From the NCBI GenBank assembly GCA_035079385.1, contig JAVHKY010000023.1, forward strand, positions 4,092,001-4,156,000: a stretch of 64,000 bases of DNA, read 5' to 3'. Positions 58,371 to 64,000 of this stretch are shown one piece after another (position 1 is the stretch's first letter; the number at the start of each line of letters is the position of its first letter). The notes beneath the pieces were generated by a model. It did not search any database. It was not told the DNA's origin and saw only the letters and a program-made list of their open reading frames with translations. Position numbers and translations under genes: made by a program. Source of the stretch: Aspidiotus rigidus (lineage: Eukaryota > Arthropoda > Insecta > Hemiptera > Diaspididae).

Positions 58371-61300
58371 AAAAACGTTAAGTTTTATCAACTAAGTTCA
58401 ATCTATCGAAGGTTTTTTTTTTTGCTTTTTTCCCTGTGCACCAACGCAAAGTTTTCTTTTGACTCCAGTGCTCTTGAGCTGGTTGAAGCTTAATGCGAAA
58501 TAGAAGCATTCAACGACTGATATGAGAGTTGAATAAGGATATGGAAACTCTAAGTAAAGAGGGAGGAAGGTTATGAAGCAACAAGAGCCACAATTCCTAT
58601 TTCTTTCCGAAAGAAGCTGAACCAAGGACTTCTAGCGTACGAGATCATTATACACAAATGGAAGAATTTTTTTTAAGTATTAGAAATGGCCAAAATTTCT
58701 TTTTTCTCACTCACTCACCTCTCAAGCTGGTCCACGGCCTTTTCCATTCATCCAAGGCTTCCGAAAGAAAAATTCAAAAAGATTTACATCTCCATGAGCT
58801 ACGGTATAGGAAACTTTATAAATATTCAAACCATGAAATTATTGTCGGGTACAAAAATCCTAGTTGTCGAATTTGAATATAGATGACTTCAATTACTGTT
58901 ATTCAATGGAATTCGCCATTTTTTCTCTCAGTTACGAGACAAATCTACTCCATACTTTCTGATTCTCAACGACATTTATCGTGAAATTTCAACATTTTTC
59001 TCTCTTGACAAACTAGCTATGAACGCAGCGAGGAACTAAGTCTGTCATTAATTAAGTGGACAAGAAGGAAAGTGAGTAAGCCACCCCAAATCGAGCTCGG
59101 TGAATCGTATTTTTTCAAATTTTCGATAGAAGGGTGAGGAAAAAATGTAATTTCTGGAAGCATCCATTCGTGAAGGGAAGGCGAAATGTAAAGGATAGAA
59201 GAAGTGAATTATTGTACCGCGCGAAACAGAAAAATATCCGATTGCACACGCTTTCTACCCTTATCAAAACGTAACCTTGCCGACTAATTGCCTTTCCGTC
59301 TCATCAACACTTAGGTGTTCGATACTATCTTACAAACACGCTTGGTAACCTGGAGTTAACGACAATCTCGAAACTGGGAACATTTTACGCTTGTTGCGTA
59401 CCTCAATCGGCTCGTTTTGCGTTTAATTAAAAACGCGACCCAATGATTCGCGCGGTGTTAAAATCACATTTCTGGATTCTGGACACCTTATTTTGAGAGG
59501 AACGCTCCGACGAGGATATATATAAGGAATAGTGTTATTTAGAAATTAGATTCGACACACCAAAACGTACTTAGTTGAATATCCTCGCTCTCTGCAGATT
59601 GTTTCATCACGCTTCATCAATCGCATCAAAACTATAGCGCGTGAAATTGGTTAAAATTACGAAAACACATTTTCATCTTCTCTCTCATTAAATAAGTTAA
59701 GATTAAATGCGTCTATTCTTATTGCGAGACGATATACGGTACACGTTGTTCATACTTGGTTATGATAATCATGAGTGAAGATGACAAACTAACGCGGAAC
59801 GTTATCAGTTTGGGAAAACGAAAGAAAACCGGTAGATGTTGCCGATACTGCACGTACTTCGTTTATAACATTTACTATTTCTGAAGACAAACCGTTGTAC
59901 ACTTTTTTACTGTATCGATTGATGCCGACCGATTATACAGTTCACTTTCTCGGTAATTAACTGCACTAATTATGAGCATATTACGTACTGTAAATATTAA
60001 ATATTGTCAAAATACGATCATTATGATATAACTATTGATAAAATTTCTGTTTCCGATTCACTTCCTTGGGTGTACAATCTAAAATTATCGAAGAAGTCTA
60101 TTTTTTTGAGGGAATAAAAAGGGTAATCTTATTCTGGTGTTCCGTTTTGATCCCGTCAACTTTTCTGCGAAATATTCTACGTGAAAAGACGTTTCAAAAA
60201 TATGAACGTCCACTATATAGTAAACGATTTTCTTGCAAAGAAATCGTTGAGATAAGGAGCGCGATGACATTACAATTTGAGTGGCGTTATTACGCGAGCC
60301 ACGAGCAGTGTAACGTGGGGTGGCGTACGTGAAACGGTTCACGGACATTTCGGCCCAAAGGCGCAAAACTTTCGTAATTTCATTGGCGATGCCCAGAAGA
60401 CACCCCGAGGAGGTCGACCAATTAGTCTTGGGCAGATCCGGGAAACCTCCGCCGTAATTGTAAGCGAACTAATTCTCAATGACCAAGTATTTCTACCACT
60501 TGAAGGCTACTTCGTTGTAATGCAAGTGTGGCTACCGTTTATTGCGTTGTTTGTTCTGGCATCACCATTCTCTGTCCTCTCGTGAACATATCACTACTTC
60601 TAAACTCTCTCAAGCTTCCACGGAATCTAACAGAGGTCGCAAGGATCCAACTCCATAGATACAGTTTTCTAACTCCTCAAACCCAGCAAAGATGACGTTG
60701 TCACATACTGGAAGAAAGCCCAGCGCGACTATCATCCTGATATGTAGGCTTTCTACCCGGTTTGTGTCTCGATAAGTCCAGTTTGTAAAACCGCCTCATG
60801 TGCGCTTCATACTACTTCTTTTAAGTCCTAGCTGAGAAAACACCATACTTTTTACTGGATACATTCTCATGAAATCGGGATATTGAGAGTTTGGCAGTTC
60901 GTCAAGCACCTTGTAACCTCTGACGAAAATTTCGAAAGAAAGAAAAAAAAAAACAGATCAAACTATTAGATAAGCTATTTCTTTGATTAGTTTTTGGTAT
61001 TATTATCTATTCATCTCGGATGCACGACACGAAGGAAAGAAGACCGATGAAACTTTCTTTTATAATCTCAATGAGACAGAAAACGTTTGCACGCAATGAA
61101 TACCATTACACGTAAATGTATTCGCTCGCATTCTCACAGTCGAGCCTACACGAAAACAATTCGTCATGATGTCCTCACCATTATTCCGGATAATCAACGA
61201 ACGGTACTCTCTCCTAACTACTTCAGTCGATAATTTTACTACACTACATAGAAGATAAAAAGAAAAAGCACGTTGAACTCGCCTCGCTTTTCATTGTCTC

Positions 61301-62032
61301 TCTCGGCGCGGTATATCGATATTAAAGATAGGTACCGATGTTAGAGCTGAAGAACAATAATGTACGACCGAGATAAAAACTGGGAATTGTATATCATCGC
61401 GGAATAATGTAACGCCCCTCTACCATTTCCGCACATGAAATCCGGTGCAATTTGTTAATACCAATTGGGAGTTTACTATCGCTGATGATGTTTTGTGCAT
61501 TATTTACCATTCTTCATAATATTATACCGCATCAAACTCGATCAAGCGAACCTGTTAAACGTGTACATTTTTTTCCTCATCATTTGGATAGCCGGTTATA
61601 GTCAATGTGGACGACCTAGTTTCTATACTCTCGTGACTTAGAAACACTCGGCGCAGCGTAATTCGTTTTTCCAACTTTTATCTTTTCATTCTTCATTTTG
61701 CGTCAACAATACCGATAATAATTCGAGCTTCGTTCATACAGAGAAAACAAGGCTCTAAATTTAAAAATTTGACACTCCTAAAATCCCGTGAAAACTAAGA
61801 TTTATGATTCATACAGAGAAAATTTTTTTCTCATACGATGTTTCTTCGAAACTGACTAAATAACACCGCCAGATTAGAAGAATTTTTTCATAAAAACTAA
61901 TTAGGAAGAAAAGTTGAAACTTTGTCATGATTTACTTCTTGATAGTGAATAAGTACCACGGTCGTATAGTACGCAGTACCTTGAATAAATTCGCACGCCT
62001 TATTTGTAAAATAAATCAAATTTTCTACGTAC
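58371..62032. other. Intron, no feature recognised
   Basis: AT-rich sequence near the 5' end of the AGAP intron. Plus-strand frames at 60066-60332 and 60277-60585 lie in a slightly GC-richer patch but show no family motif. Confidence 0.55.
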
Positions 62033-62210
62033 CTTCTACGCACACGACGTGTTCTCTTATCTGCTGAGCCAATATAGGATCCGGAATAAGCTCCAAAAGG
62101 TCGTATAACGCATAAATGGACGGATGGACGCTTTCGAATCGTTGTATTTCTTGACGAATGGCTACCGCATTATTAACATAATTCTGGAAGCTAGCTTTTG
62201 AGTTCATCAT
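62033..62210 (-). CDS. CenG1A: AGAP / centaurin-gamma-1A, first coding exon
   Basis: The minus-strand ATG at 62210 (followed at once by a second ATG at 62207) opens 59 codons: [16 protein letters not shown], then [20 protein letters not shown] and [17 protein letters not shown]. The block [18 protein letters not shown] and QIREHV are strongly conserved in AGAP N-termini, including human AGAP1. The exon ends GAAG before the donor GTACGT, in phase 1, and joins the exon ending at 370 to give VE-DSFVNSQ. Upstream in-frame codons run to a TAA near 62275 with no other ATG, and no convincing acceptor is seen before the start. It is therefore probably the first coding exon of this isoform with its 5' UTR attached. 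Which of the two ATGs is used is not clear. Confidence 0.93.
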
Positions 62211-64000
62211 TCGCGAATTCGGACGCAGTTCACAACGAAAGACAATAATCACGCAGGAGAGCGAACAATATTAAATTGGGCATTGTGGCTTTTTACAAGG
62301 CATGCAACTGCAGATAAACAAAAAATATTGATTAAATTCAACATATCGTACATTCTATTTTACGGCGATTGACGAGTACGATACAAATTCTAACAGGCAT
62401 TGAACAAAAATGTAATTAACAACACGACTATTAAAAACAGTTGACAACTCGTAGACGTACATTCGGAAGAGAGATCGAGTAAGTTGAACGCGAGTGTAAC
62501 AGAAATAATTTGTCGGTTTTTTAAATATTTTAGACCCGATTTACACGGACTTCCAGCGAAAAAGGGTCACGACGAAAATGATGGTACGTAGGTGAAAGTA
62601 AAATGTTGACGGCGTTTCCAAATTAGTGATAGAACGCGCAATAAAAAGCATGTTGGTGCTTCCTCAGAGAGATCTAATGCGATTAAAGTTTGTAGGTTTA
62701 GAATTTTCTGAAATGATTCGGGTTAAATATTGACGTATCAAAAATAAATTTTCCGATCTTCCATCAACAAATCACGATCACAGATATATCTAGAAGGTAT
62801 TCACGATGAAATAAGGGGAGCGAGAGGAGGGTTTACAAGATTTCTATCAATTTCAAATGAACTTTTGTTGCTATTCTCAATGTAGTTAATTATCATAATC
62901 AATATAGCACTGCAAATGTCGCCTTCTTCATATATACGTTCTCGAAACAACTTTAAACACAAACACAGTAATAACCTTCTTCGTCTCTCACACGATGGTA
63001 AGATGAATACAGAGCTAACTATAGTGATTATGATTAGATAATAACTGACGAAAGAGTTGAATTTAGAAACTTAATTACAATACTCCGGACACTGTTCCTC
63101 GCAAAGAAGGAGGAGGCTAAAGTCTTAGCACGATGCGTGGTATCAGCTTCCCACATCTGTCTGGTTATATCTCGAGCACATTATGATATGTGACCGAGTA
63201 GAAGTAGAACAATTAACATTCTGATTTCTGATACTGAGACCGTTGACTACTTTACTTTCAAGCGTCATACACAACTGTGGGCAGTGGGCGAGTTTTACAG
63301 CTAAGAACTAGGTATTTATTATGGGGGATGTTTAGAGTAGCTACTACTGACCAACATTCACATTCATTAAAACGGTACTATGGAACGATATTTTCAACAT
63401 ACGCTTTCTACGAGACCTCTTACTCAAAATCTCTTTGAACGAAGTCGTGCAAGCATACGTTTCTCAATTTAGCTGTTCTCCACTGGAGTGTACAGTGTCA
63501 AGAAAGATTTTCCCCAGAAATTCACGAAAATGTTGTGCGCGAACTCTCCTCCATTACTCATTTTACTAGCTAAATTCACCTCCCTAAAAGTTGCATCCAC
63601 CCATTAATCGAATGTTGCTATTATCACTTCGGTATACAGGTAATCTCGTTGAGAGCCTGCTCGTGTTTTCGTCCTTCTAACTTGAGGACCTTGTTTCTAC
63701 TTAAAATTTATGTAAATTAGGAATACCAATAGCTATGAAAATCACGTTTGATAAACGCAATCTCTGGTTCGAAAAATGTTTCAATTTACGTTTTCAACAC
63801 AACTGAGAAAAGTTTTGTCTATTACGAGATGATGATATACCCTTATCGTATTTAATCAGATTTGTCTCGTACCAGTCATCGCCTTGACTCTCGTTTGATA
63901 TTTTAAGCTATCAATGAACAAAAAATTGACCAAGTGTTATCACACACCGATAGTAACGACATCAATAATAGAACACAGCTCATACGATTTCACAGAACTT
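62211..64000 (-). promoter_or_regulatory. 5' UTR and upstream region of the standard AGAP isoform
   Basis: The bases next to the exon (62211 to about 62280) are likely 5' UTR. I could not place a TATA box or initiator with confidence, and more untranslated exons may lie to the right of the window. No repeat or coding motif was recognised in the rest. Confidence 0.45.

Larger units (their letters stand above)
371..62032 (-). other. 61.7-kb AGAP intron holding nearly all the window
   Basis: The donor GTACGT starts at 62032 and the acceptor ends at 371, both on the minus strand and both phase 1. Joining the flanking exons gives the continuous family sequence [17 protein letters not shown]. Everything listed between these points is intronic to the long isoform. 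The alternative first exon at 24883-25066 divides it into parts of about 37 kb and 24.5 kb for the second isoform. Confidence 0.92.

Noticed and set aside
60066..60585. Plus-strand frames in a GC-richer patch near the 5' end of the intron
   Set aside because: No domain or repeat match and no supporting splice signals.
1..64000. Endogenous viral insertion
   Set aside because: No capsid, envelope, viral polymerase or LTR pair was recognised. The RT sequences belong to LINE and Penelope elements.

Overview
This window is animal nuclear DNA, almost certainly insect, and nearly all of it is one very long intron. Two minus-strand exons identify the host gene as AGAP / centaurin-gamma-1A, an Arf-GAP with GTPase, ankyrin and PH domains. 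The N-terminal coding exon is at 62033-62210. The next coding exon, which carries the GTPase P-loop, is at 138-370. Both splice junctions are phase 1 and rejoin in frame, so the intron between them is about 61.7 kb (371-62032). A third minus-strand exon at 24883-25066 has its own ATG, a good start context, an in-frame stop just upstream and a GTAAGA donor in the same phase 1. It lies at the edge of a CpG-rich stretch with a TATA-like box. I read it as an alternative first exon that replaces the usual AGAP N-terminus; this is the most biologically interesting point in the window.

The rest is intron filled with mobile-element debris. From left to right: a 5'-truncated LINE 3' end (2344-2935) beside a 2-kb foldback element (2937-4970) with its own nested MITE; a minus-strand LINE relic (7.8-9.5 kb); a 6-kb hAT element with a perfect 8-bp target duplication (12282-18295), whose broken ZMYM-like transposase is split by about 3.6 kb of 45-bp minisatellite, AT tetranucleotide runs and larger duplications; a short MULE with a perfect 9-bp target duplication (21569-22315) sitting in a degenerate GACC-A satellite; a LINE 3' piece (22.8-23.5 kb) containing a perfect hairpin; diverged tandem repeats (27.7-28.7 kb); two MITEs (29.7 and 30.2 kb); a tandem repeat next to an unrecognised ORF pair (33.9-35.7 kb); a Penelope-like retroelement (39.2-41.2 kb) lying between two long inverted repeats (38.1 and 42.4 kb); an R1-type LINE piece (42.8 kb) and another LINE piece (45.4 kb); a second, broken Penelope copy (46.1-47.5 kb) carrying a 224-bp MITE; a hAT MITE (48.2 kb); more LINE relics and a LINE copy with recognisable RT and RNase H (50589-52675); and a TIR element with perfect ends of about 110 bp and another element inside it (56701-58031).

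No protein-coding gene other than AGAP is supported. The TE set (I/R1-like LINEs with RNase H, Penelope, ZMYM-type hAT, MULE) fits an insect. The LINE linker motif LGAFRTSP reminds me of hemipteran copies, but the order cannot be fixed from sequence reading alone. No RNA gene, CRISPR array, bacterial operon or viral insertion was found.
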